57,993 bases of DNA from assembly GCA_023228995.1 (NCBI GenBank), contig JALOAD010000019.1, positions 1 to 57,993 of the forward strand. Reading direction: 5' to 3'. This document shows, one piece after another, positions 24,963 through 32,987 of this stretch (its first letter is position 1; each line of letters begins with the position of its first letter). Origin of the DNA: JALOAD01 sp023228995 [NCBI: Candidatus Muiribacterium halophilum] (GTDB lineage Bacteria > Muiribacteriota > Muiribacteriia > Muiribacteriales). Position numbers and translations under genes: made by a program. A model generated the notes under the pieces. That model had not been told where the DNA came from. It saw only the letters and a list, made by a program, of their open reading frames with translations, and searched no databases.

Positions 24963-26981
24963 CTAAATCAAACTTCCAACTTGATATATCAATACTGCTG
25001 CTACCCAAGCTGTTGTTGTTGTATATACTGTTGCAAATATTGCCCAATTCCATCCAGCTTCTTTTTTTATTGCTCCTACTGCTGCCATACATGGTACATA
25101 TAAAAGTGAAAATACCATAAATCCAAATGCTGTCAACGGTGTGAATATTCCGGAATCTCTAAGTCTGTTTGCAACTTTTCCTTCGTCTTCTGAATCATTT
25201 TCTGAAAGTCCATATATTGTACCGAAAGTTCCTACTACTATTTCTTTTGCGACTAATCCACTTGTAAGTGCAACACTTGATTCCCAATTGCCAAATCCTG
25301 CTGGTTTAAAAATTGGTGCTACAACTTTACCAACTTGTGCTAAATAAGTATGTTCTATATCAACATTTTGTGGAAATGCTCCTAAAAACCATATTACAGT
25401 TACTCCAAGAAGTATTACTGTTCCGGCTTTTCTAACAAACAATGTGCATCTATACCATACTTTCCACATTAAATTTTTTAAAAGTGGTAATCTATATGGT
25501 GGTAATTCCATTATAAGCGGTGACATTTCATTTTTGAAAAAAACACTTTTTAAAAGTCTTGCCATTATTACTGCGGTTGCAATTCCTATTACATACATTG
25601 CAAAAACTACATTCCCGGCATTTTCACCAAAAAATGCTGCTGTAAATAATGCATAAATTGGTAATTTTGCTCCGCATGACATAAATGGTAAAATTAATAT
25701 TGTTATTAATCTATCTTTTTTTGACTCTAAAGTTCTTGTTGCCATTACTCCAGGAACTGTACAGCCAAATCCTACAACCATAGGAATAAATGATTTACCA
25801 TGCAAACCAAGCATATGCATGAATTTATCCATTACAAAAGCAGCTCTGGACATATAACCTGTATCTTCTAATATTCCAATTGCAAGATAAAGCAAAGCTA
25901 TAACAGGTATAAATGTCAAAACTGACCCTACTCCTTCTATAATTCCATCTGTAGCAAGTGATATAATAAGTTCAGGAACTCCCATTTTACCTAGTATTGT
26001 TGCAACTCCTGATGATATAAATCCAATTATAGTTTCAACCCAACCAATCATCGGATCACCGAGTTTAAATACAAATTGAAATGTAAAATACATCATTGCT
26101 ATAAAAAGTGGTATTCCTAGAAGTCTGTTTGTAAGAACAGAATCTATTTTTTCTGTAACATCCATTCTAAGCTTAAGATTTGAAGACTTTTTTACACACT
26201 CATGAACAACGCCCGATACAAAACCATATTTTTTTTCAATAAAAAATGTATCAAGGTCATTTACATATTTTTCAATTTCTTTTTTTGCAAGGTCAATTTC
26301 TTTGAATAATTCAGCTGAATCATCTCTGCCTTGAATTAATGCAAGTATCTGTTTATCATCTTCAAGAGTTTTAATAGCAAACCATCTTTTATCATAAGTA
26401 ATCCCTTTTTTTTCAAAAAAATCTCCTAAAATATCAATAGCTTTATCAACTCTTTCACCATAATTTATTCTAAATTCAGGGATTTCCCATTCATCAAGTC
26501 TTGCAAGTTCTTTTTTAATTTCTTCATTGCCTTCACACTTTGAAGCACAAGCTTCAATAACAGGAATACCAAGAATTTTCTTTAAACCTTCAATATCAAT
26601 CTTTATATTTTCTTTTCTAACAATATCCATCATATTCATTACTAAAATGACTTTTTTCTTAAGTTCAAGAGCCTGAGTCAATATATAAAGGTTTCTTTCA
26701 AGATTGGAAGCATCTACAACTAATATTACTGCATCAGGCTTTTCCTCAACTAAAAAATCTCTTGATATTTTCTCATCCAATGTATTTGGACTAAAGGAAT
26801 AAATTCCAGGTAAGTCAACTATTTCATACTCAGCCCCTGATATTGTTATATAACCTTCTTTTCTTTCCACAGTAACACCAGGCCAATTCCCAACATGTTG
26901 ATTAGAACCTGTCAAGCTATTGAAAATACAAGTTTTTCCAACATTTGGATTGCCTGCAAGTGCAATTTTATATTTTTTCAT
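24963..26981 (-). CDS. feoB: Ferrous iron transporter FeoB
   Basis: Imports Fe(II) across the inner membrane. The N-terminal G domain has GNPNVGKT (10-17), DLPGIYSF and NMMD; the membrane part has the two Gate regions (FIPMVVGFGCTVPGVMATR and MSCGAKLPIYALF) and ends in a typical TTTAWVAAVLIYQVG. About 672 residues. I chose the inner ATG at 26981 because GGAG directly precedes it; an ATG four codons upstream contains that very site. It follows feoA by about 20 bases. Confidence 0.96.
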   Translation of the reverse strand: MKKYKIALAGNPNVGKTCIFNSLTGSNQHVGNWPGVTVERKEGYITISGAEYEIVDLPGIYSFSPNTLDEKISRDFLVEEKPDAVILVVDASNLERNLYILTQALELKKKVILVMNMMDIVRKENIKIDIEGLKKILGIPVIEACASKCEGNEEIKKELARLDEWEIPEFRINYGERVDKAIDILGDFFEKKGITYDKRWFAIKTLEDDKQILALIQGRDDSAELFKEIDLAKKEIEKYVNDLDTFFIEKKYGFVSGVVHECVKKSSNLKLRMDVTEKIDSVLTNRLLGIPLFIAMMYFTFQFVFKLGDPMIGWVETIIGFISSGVATILGKMGVPELIISLATDGIIEGVGSVLTFIPVIALLYLAIGILEDTGYMSRAAFVMDKFMHMLGLHGKSFIPMVVGFGCTVPGVMATRTLESKKDRLITILILPFMSCGAKLPIYALFTAAFFGENAGNVVFAMYVIGIATAVIMARLLKSVFFKNEMSPLIMELPPYRLPLLKNLMWKVWYRCTLFVRKAGTVILLGVTVIWFLGAFPQNVDIEHTYLAQVGKVVAPIFKPAGFGNWESSVALTSGLVAKEIVVGTFGTIYGLSENDSEDEGKVANRLRDSGIFTPLTAFGFMVFSLLYVPCMAAVGAIKKEAGWNWAIFATVYTTTTAWVAAVLIYQVGSLI

Positions 26982-27002
26982 ATAAATCTCCATTTTTTTA
27001 AT

Positions 27003-27239
27003 TTATTTTTCAGTTTTAATTTCTTCTACAATAATATTAGAAGCTTCACTTTTTCTAAGTGATATATGATAATCTTTTACAAGAAAATCAATAGGATCAC
27101 CCAAAGGAGCAATTTTTTCAAGTTTTACAATTTGTCCTTTGGTAAAACCCATTGTAATAAGTCGTTGTTTTATATCTCTGCTACCGTCAATCTTCAATAC
27201 AATAGCTTTTTGCCCAACCTTAAGATCCAGAAGATTCAT
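27003..27239 (-). CDS. feoA: Ferrous iron transport protein FeoA
   Basis: A 78-residue SH3-like protein that assists FeoB: LLDLKVGQKAIVLKIDG, LITMGFTKGQIVKLE and PIDFLVKDYHISLRKSEA are family blocks. The ATG at 27239 is preferred because GGAGG lies just before it; a further ATG upstream overlaps that site. First gene of feoAB. Confidence 0.95.
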   Translation of the reverse strand: MNLLDLKVGQKAIVLKIDGSRDIKQRLITMGFTKGQIVKLEKIAPLGDPIDFLVKDYHISLRKSEASNIIVEEIKTEK

Positions 27240-27261
27240 ACTTCCTCCCATTTATAAAAAT

Positions 27262-27333
27262 TTATTAAATTATCAATTTATTAAATTATCAATTTGTTAA
27301 ATTATCAATTTGTTAAATTATCAATTTGTTAAA
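27262..27333. repeat. 16-base tandem repeat ahead of feoA
   Basis: Four full units and part of a fifth: two units TTATTAAATTATCAAT, then two TTGTTAAATTATCAAT, ending in TTGTTAAAATTA. On the feo strand each unit reads ATTGATAATTT. The block lies in the feoAB leader between promoter and RBS. It may be a regulator array or an unstable spacer. Confidence 0.85.
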
Positions 27334-27363
27334 ATTAAATCTTATTAAATCCTTTCTTTGTCA

Positions 27364-27393
27364 AATATAACTTTTTACTTTTCATGTTGTCAA
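27364..27393 (-). promoter_or_regulatory. Promoter of feoAB
   Basis: Minus strand: TTGACA (27393-27388), an 18-base spacer, TATATT (27369-27364). The TTAGG-N4-CCTAA box seen at the other iron genes is not visible here. Confidence 0.5.
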
Positions 27394-27471
27394 TAACATT
27401 TGCAACATTTATTTTTTAAAAATAAATGTTTTTTAGCTAAAGCTAATACTTAACTTAAAACTAATTTAAAT

Positions 27472-28512
27472 TTAAACTCCACCACAGCCTTCATGATAAT
27501 GTTCATCGTTATCATGTTCATCATGTTCATCATTTTCTTTTTTCAAAACTTTATTTTTTTCCGTAAACACAAAAAAGGTTAACTGTCCAGCAGTTTGTTT
27601 TTGATCAGGAAAAGACTTTTTAAATTTTTCACTATAAGCTTCTGCTTTATCAAAATCTTTCAAAAACACACTTGCCAAAGTACAAAGATAAATAGAGTTA
27701 ATTTTTTTATTTTTGAGAGAATTTGTATTTTCAGAATTGTTTAGAAAATTTTCAAAATATTCTATACTTTTAGCATGTTCTCTTTCCATATAAGCAGTAT
27801 ATCCAGCAAAAAAATCTACTGTTTTGCTGTTATTAAAATTTCTTCTTGCAAAATCATAAAATTTATCAGCATTATTAAAATTTTTATTTATAAAATTTAT
27901 ATTACCTAAAGCAATATTTTTTTCATATTCCTTATTAGAACCTGTTGATAAATTGTAATATTTTTCAGCTTTTTTGTATTTTTTCATATTAAAATATTTT
28001 TCAGCAAGATTAAAATAATCAATTAAAGTTGCATCACCATTTAAAGCTCTTTTTTTTAAATTGAAAAAATTATCTTTATTAGTCTTTATAAAATCAAGTT
28101 TATTTTTAAAAACTTCCTTTTTAGGATAACCAGATAACCTATCAAGCTCTCTCCCCATATTATCGGCTACTATAAAAGTCGGAACAGTTACAACATTATA
28201 TGCTTTAATAAGATTTTTATATTTTAAAGGATGAAGTTCTACTGCAATAAAATTCTGCTTAATAAAATTTTCAACATCATTTTGTTCAAGTACTGAAGAA
28301 GCAAACTGCTTATATCCATTGCAATACGGTTTACTAAACTCTATCAAAAGAAAATCATTTTTTTGAGCTTTGTTCAAAGCATTATTAAGACTATTACCCC
28401 AAACTTCTTTATTGTGAATATAATCTGGACCATGAACATGATCGTGTGCCAAAATATTTAAACCTAGTATAAATAAAAATCCTACAACAATAATACCTTT
28501 TAAAAATTTCAT
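27472..28512 (-). CDS. Secreted thioredoxin-fold protein with TPRs and His-rich ends
   Basis: 346 residues. A signal peptide (about 1-22) is followed by AHDHVHGPDYIH, then a thioredoxin-like domain in which the active site is CNGYKQF, not CxxC, and VVTVPTFIVADNMG carries the cis-proline. TPR-like repeats fill 160-310. The C-terminus is EHDEHDNDEHYHEGCGG. The His/Asp/Cys-rich ends look like metal-binding tails, which fits a place between feoAB and a metal-responsive operon. With one cysteine it is probably not a disulfide oxidoreductase. It may be a periplasmic metal chaperone; that role is inferred. Confidence 0.65.
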   Translation of the reverse strand: MKFLKGIIVVGFLFILGLNILAHDHVHGPDYIHNKEVWGNSLNNALNKAQKNDFLLIEFSKPYCNGYKQFASSVLEQNDVENFIKQNFIAVELHPLKYKNLIKAYNVVTVPTFIVADNMGRELDRLSGYPKKEVFKNKLDFIKTNKDNFFNLKKRALNGDATLIDYFNLAEKYFNMKKYKKAEKYYNLSTGSNKEYEKNIALGNINFINKNFNNADKFYDFARRNFNNSKTVDFFAGYTAYMEREHAKSIEYFENFLNNSENTNSLKNKKINSIYLCTLASVFLKDFDKAEAYSEKFKKSFPDQKQTAGQLTFFVFTEKNKVLKKENDEHDEHDNDEHYHEGCGGV

Positions 28513-28564
28513 TTTAATTCTCCTTATACATTTAATTTTTTATTCTAAGCTTATAACTATGTTA

Positions 28565-29122
28565 TTACTGTCTAAAAACAGCATTCCAACCTTGTTTTCT
28601 AAATATTTGCAGGTTTGTGAAAGCATTCACAAACTCTTTTTCCTCAAGCTCAGTATCACATATAATATCTACAATAATTTTTAAAGTCTTTTCAATTTCT
28701 TGATAAAGATTTTTTTTAAAATATAGACATTTATCACAACTTAAACAGCGACAAATTTTCATTTTTTCAAAAAAATATTCAATTAAACTTTCTTTATTAA
28801 AATAAAAAAATAAAATTTTAAGAGTTTTTCTTTTTTTATATATAAATTTAAAAGCAATATCAATATCAAATTCTAAATTCAAATCAAAAACATCCTCAAC
28901 AATAAAAAATTTTAAAAAAACATCGAAAAATTGCAATTCATATTCAAAAACTTCCATAAAAAGATCAAATTTTCCTCCAAAATAAGTATATATATTAGAT
29001 AAACTACAGTCAGACCTATTTGCAATATCACGCATGCTTGTACTATCAAAACCTTTTTCAAGAAAAAGTTCTTTACTCACTTTTAAAATTTTTACCTTTA
29101 TTTGAGGATTTTTTTTCTTCAT
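28565..29122 (-). CDS. TetR-family regulator with a four-cysteine cluster
   Basis: 185 residues. The N-terminal HTH (KVSKELFLEKGFDSTSMRDIA, SLSNIYTYFGGK) is typical TetR. The ligand domain is unusual: C124, C126, C129 and C132 lie in KICRCLSCDKC, suited to an Fe-S cluster or a metal ion. Its gene is divergent from the heme/iron receptor operon, and a palindromic box (29311-29324) lies between them, so it may sense iron or redox state and control that operon. A DtxR-type regulator elsewhere would be an alternative reader of the box. Confidence 0.78.
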   Translation of the reverse strand: MKKKNPQIKVKILKVSKELFLEKGFDSTSMRDIANRSDCSLSNIYTYFGGKFDLFMEVFEYELQFFDVFLKFFIVEDVFDLNLEFDIDIAFKFIYKKRKTLKILFFYFNKESLIEYFFEKMKICRCLSCDKCLYFKKNLYQEIEKTLKIIVDIICDTELEEKEFVNAFTNLQIFRKQGWNAVFRQ

Positions 29123-29310
29123 ATCTTAGTTTTACCTAACTTTGATATTTTTGTCAAATAATTTTATAAGAATTTTTTTTAAATATATATAAACAAACAT
29201 TTTTTATCCTTCTATGTATTTAAATCAAAAAACATCACAAAGAATATATGAACTAATTTTAGTAATTTCTTCTTAACTATTAAAGAACCAGTGACGGTTT
29301 TGTTCGGTTG

Positions 29311-29358
29311 TTAGGTTAGCCTAATTTTTTTGACAAATAAAATTTCTTTATGTTAAAT
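29311..29358 (+). promoter_or_regulatory. Iron-box promoter of the hmu-like operon
   Basis: The palindrome TTAGGTTAGCCTAA (29311-29324) resembles a DtxR/IdeR box and lies just upstream of TTGACA (29330-29335). After a 17-base spacer comes TTAAAT (29353-29358). A protein on the box would block the -35. The same arrangement, including the text GTTCGGTT upstream and TTTTTTGACAAATAAA downstream, is found at 46309. The remaining part of the 311-base gap 29123-29433 shows nothing further. Confidence 0.7.
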
Positions 29359-29433
29359 AATTAAAACCTCAGAGTAAATTAATATTTCAAAACTCAAAGG
29401 TTTTAATAAAATTAAATTATAATAGGAGAATTT

Positions 29434-31272
29434 ATGAAAAGTAAAAAATTATTAGCTTTATTTTTTTCTTTAGCATTAGTTTATTCAGCTTATTCTGAAA
29501 AAACTTTTAAGTTAGATGAATATGTTATAACAGGAACAAAAACAAAGCATCTTTTAAAAGATGCTCCTGTAAAAACTGAAATAATTACAATGGAGGAACT
29601 TCAAAAAAAAGGTATAACAAATATCAAGAATGCTTTTGATGAAATTCCTGGTCTTAAAGCTACTAAAACAGTTGGTTCTTGGGGAAACAAAGGTAATATT
29701 GAAATTCAAGGTTTAGATTCTAGTCATACAATGATACTTCTTGATGGTGTTCAAGTTTTAGGCGGTCATGGTGGAGTAGATATAAGCTTTATACCTATTT
29801 CATCAATTAAAAGAATTGAAATTGTTAAAGGTTCTGCATCTTCTCTTTATGGAAGTGAAGCTATTGGCGGGGTTATAAATATTATTACAAAAGATAAAAA
29901 TTTGAATAAAAATAATTTTACAGCAGGTTTTGGTAAATATAATTTTCAAACTTCAGATTTTACAACTTCAATTTCAAATAATAATGCAGATTTTAATATT
30001 TCTTATTCAAATAGCAGTTCAGATGGAGTTAATAAAGATTATGTTGCAAGCGGAAAAAGAGAAAGTGATAAATACAGAGAACATAGTATAAGTGGTAATA
30101 TCAAAATTAAAAATGGTAATAATTCTTTAGATATTAAACCATTTTTTTCAGAACATATCACAAAATCTGGCGTAAATGCTACAACTTGGCAGGATAGAAT
30201 TCAGAAAAGAACTTCATTTAATATTATATATAACTCTATATTAAATGATAATAATAATTTAAAATTTAGATTTTCAGATTTTGAATATAAACATTATACA
30301 GAAGATAAAAAATCTGAATGGATTGATGATTATAATGAAACTGAAATAACTTATAATTCTGTTATTAATTCAAAAAACTCTTTAATTTTTGGATTCCATA
30401 AAAAAGAAGAAGAAAGAAATGATACAGGTAAGGGTTTTAAAGCTCAAAGAGATATTGATAGTCTTTATTTTCAAGCTGAATCAGATTTTGGAAATTTAAT
30501 TCTTGTATCTGGTATAAGAATGGATGATTATAACGATCTTGGAGAACAAAAAAATCCTAAATTAACTTTGTTTTTTAATAAATCAGATAATATAAAATAC
30601 AGAATGTCTTATGGCGAAGCTTTTAAAGCTCCAGATATGGAAAAATTATATGCTGTACCTTGGAGAATGAGTCCATATAATGTAATTTCAAATAGTCTCC
30701 TTAAACCTGAAGAAAGCAAAAATATAGAATTTGGAATTGATATAACAAAATCAAAAAAAGAAGAATTTTATATTAATTTCTTTCAAAATAAAGTAGATAA
30801 TCTTATATCATATAATATAACAAGATTCGGTCCTCCACCATGGAATATGAATTGGGTTAATGTTAATAAGTCTAAAACCAAAGGAGTTGAGTTTACTTAT
30901 AAAAAAAAGATTAATGAAAATCTTTCTAATAATTTCACCTATACAAAACTTAACACTGAAGATGTAAATACTGGTTTAGAACTTGCTAATAAACCTGAGA
31001 ATAAAATAACTTTTTCTATTAACAAATTTATTCCTGAAAATAATGTCAATATGAATATTTGCCTATATTATACTGGAAAAAGATTTGATGATTCTGCTAA
31101 TACTATTGAGCTTGGCGGTTATACAACAGCAGATTTAACTTTGAATAAAAAAGTCAACGATAATTCAAGTTTTTATTTGAAATTAGAAAATCTAACTGGA
31201 AAAACAGATATTGATGATGAATATGATATGAATGGTTCAGCTTTCTCATTTGGTTTTAGAGAACAATTTTAA
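29434..31272 (+). CDS. hmuR: TonB-dependent outer-membrane receptor, probably heme (HmuR-like)
   Basis: 612 residues with a signal peptide, a TonB box region (DEYVITGTK), a plug (IPGLKATK to ASSLYGSEAIGGVINIITK) and a 22-strand-type barrel. GEAFKAPDMEKLY and NSLLKPEESKN occupy the places of the FRAP and NPNL motifs of heme receptors. It is the first gene of an operon ending in a CobN/HmuS-like chelatase, which supports heme or a similar tetrapyrrole as ligand. RBS ATAGGAGAA. The barrel is sure; the ligand is inferred. Confidence 0.82.
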   Translation: MKSKKLLALFFSLALVYSAYSEKTFKLDEYVITGTKTKHLLKDAPVKTEIITMEELQKKGITNIKNAFDEIPGLKATKTVGSWGNKGNIEIQGLDSSHTMILLDGVQVLGGHGGVDISFIPISSIKRIEIVKGSASSLYGSEAIGGVINIITKDKNLNKNNFTAGFGKYNFQTSDFTTSISNNNADFNISYSNSSSDGVNKDYVASGKRESDKYREHSISGNIKIKNGNNSLDIKPFFSEHITKSGVNATTWQDRIQKRTSFNIIYNSILNDNNNLKFRFSDFEYKHYTEDKKSEWIDDYNETEITYNSVINSKNSLIFGFHKKEEERNDTGKGFKAQRDIDSLYFQAESDFGNLILVSGIRMDDYNDLGEQKNPKLTLFFNKSDNIKYRMSYGEAFKAPDMEKLYAVPWRMSPYNVISNSLLKPEESKNIEFGIDITKSKKEEFYINFFQNKVDNLISYNITRFGPPPWNMNWVNVNKSKTKGVEFTYKKKINENLSNNFTYTKLNTEDVNTGLELANKPENKITFSINKFIPENNVNMNICLYYTGKRFDDSANTIELGGYTTADLTLNKKVNDNSSFYLKLENLTGKTDIDDEYDMNGSAFSFGFREQF

Positions 31273-31299
31273 AATAAAAATATATAAAAGAGGTTAAAA

Positions 31300-31980
31300 A
31301 TGTGGTTTTTTCATATAATATTATTTCTAATAAGTTTTGTTATTACAATTCTTAAAATATCACTTATTAGATCAAATAAAATAAAATGTCTTTATATTTG
31401 TGGAATATGTATAATACCTATTGCATTTTACAAATATGCTGTAACATTTAATTCATCTGAGATAATCACATTTTTTTCTTCACTTAATTCAATATCTAAT
31501 ATATGTCTTTTGCTAACAATAGAATCAATAATACTAATGCTTCTTTATATTCAATTTTTACTTGAAAAAGAAAACAAGACAAAATACAAAATACTAACTC
31601 TATTACCTTCATGGGGATTTATAATCGGAATATTTGTATTTCTCGTATTAACATATAACTTTTTTACTGGAATTTCTTTTCTAAAATCAGCTTTGTATTT
31701 CACAGGAATTTTATTTGTCATTATATCAAGTATTTTTATATTACTTGAATTCATTACAAATCGTAATACAAGATTAAATATTTTTATAATCTGCTGTTTT
31801 TTTCAGCTAATAACAAGCATATTCCTCCCTCTTTTAATAAATATAAAAACAAGTATTCAAACTAATATGCAAGTAAATTTAAAAGCATTGTTATTTACTT
31901 TTATTGTTTCTATATTATTTATTTACACAGGTACAAAATTCAAAAATATAAAAAAAATAATACTTAAATCAAGGAGTTAA
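31300..31980 (+). CDS. Polytopic membrane protein of the hmu-like operon
   Basis: 226 residues with about seven hydrophobic segments and few charged residues; no motif I recognise. It lies between the receptor and the ExbB-like gene, where Bacteroidetes hmu operons also carry a small membrane protein. It ends one base before the next ATG, so co-translation is likely. It could be part of the energising or export complex. Assignment is by context only. Confidence 0.55.
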   Translation: MWFFHIILFLISFVITILKISLIRSNKIKCLYICGICIIPIAFYKYAVTFNSSEIITFFSSLNSISNICLLLTIESIILMLLYIQFLLEKENKTKYKILTLLPSWGFIIGIFVFLVLTYNFFTGISFLKSALYFTGILFVIISSIFILLEFITNRNTRLNIFIICCFFQLITSIFLPLLINIKTSIQTNMQVNLKALLFTFIVSILFIYTGTKFKNIKKIILKSRS

Positions 31981-31981
31981 A

Positions 31982-32602
31982 ATGAGCATAATAACAAACA
32001 TTCTATTTTGGATTTCCACAGGTATGTTACTTCCTGTAATTATACTATTGCTAATTTCTTTTATTTTTTCATTAATATCTTTAGGCGAGCTTTATGGAGG
32101 GTTTATGCAAAGATTAAAAAACAGAAAAAAACTAGCTATACTTGAAAAAAATATACGAGAAAATGGGTTAAAAGTAATTTATGATAATGAAATATTAAAA
32201 ACAGATTCAACTTTTACTGATTCATTAAATAAAATGCTTGAATTTAAATTCAATAAAACAATAACTGAAAAATTACTTAATGATTTTTTATCATCTAAAG
32301 ATAGAAATATTGGAAAATCAGTAATTCTTACAAGAACAGGACCAATGCTTGGTCTTATGGGAACACTTATTCCAATGGGACCAGCACTTACTGGTTTAGC
32401 ATCAGGTGATGTTGCATCAATGGCTTCAAATATGCAAGTTGCTTTTGCAACAACTGTAGTCGGTATATTTACAGGAGGATGCGGATTTATATCAAGTTTT
32501 TTATCTGAAAGATGGTATAAAGAAGATTATGATTTTTTAGAATACATAGCAGAAACAGCTTTTATAGAAAATAAAAACGAGGTTTTAAATGAGAAGAAAT
32601 AA
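31982..32602 (+). CDS. MotA/TolQ/ExbB-type proton channel subunit (HmuU-like)
   Basis: 206 residues. GPMLGLMGTLIPMGPALTGLASGD followed by ATTVVGIFTGGCGF is the conserved TolQ/ExbB/MotA core of two membrane helices. A first helix is near the N-terminus. AAGGAG precedes the ATG. In hmu-type operons this protein and the next one are thought to energise the giant chelatase, not the receptor; the separate TonB2-like operon has its own ExbB. Confidence 0.82.
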   Translation: MSIITNILFWISTGMLLPVIILLLISFIFSLISLGELYGGFMQRLKNRKKLAILEKNIRENGLKVIYDNEILKTDSTFTDSLNKMLEFKFNKTITEKLLNDFLSSKDRNIGKSVILTRTGPMLGLMGTLIPMGPALTGLASGDVASMASNMQVAFATTVVGIFTGGCGFISSFLSERWYKEDYDFLEYIAETAFIENKNEVLNEKK

Positions 32603-32915
32603 AAGAATTATGACTAATTTTGCAGATAACGATCCTTTATCAGGTATGGCTAATTTATTTGATGTTTCAATGGTATTTGCTCTTGCACTTATGGTAGCTC
32701 TTGTATTTCATCTTAATATGAGTGAAATGCTTACAGAAAAAGATGCGACTATTGTGAAAAATCCTGGCAAAGATAATATGGAGATAATTGTAAAAAAAGG
32801 TGAAAAAATAACAAAATACAAAGCTTCGGAAGAAACTGCTGGTGAAGGTAAAGGTAAAAAAGTCGGAACAGCATATCAGCTTGAAAATGGTGAAATAATA
32901 TATATACCTGAATAA
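32589..32915 (+). CDS. DUF2149-like single-pass protein (HmuV-like)
   Basis: 108 residues. DNDPLSGMANLFDVSMVFALALMVALVFHL is an ExbD-like start with an Asp before the single membrane helix; a short soluble domain follows. DUF2149 proteins pair with an ExbB-like subunit next to CobN-like genes in many anaerobes. It overlaps the previous gene by 14 bases. Confidence 0.75.
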   Translation: MRRNKRIMTNFADNDPLSGMANLFDVSMVFALALMVALVFHLNMSEMLTEKDATIVKNPGKDNMEIIVKKGEKITKYKASEETAGEGKGKKVGTAYQLENGEIIYIPE

Positions 32916-32987
32916 TATAATTTTGATTGTTGGAAAAAACTTAGTAAAGAAAAATTTTTTATATAGTGTAAAGAAAAAGGAGATTTT

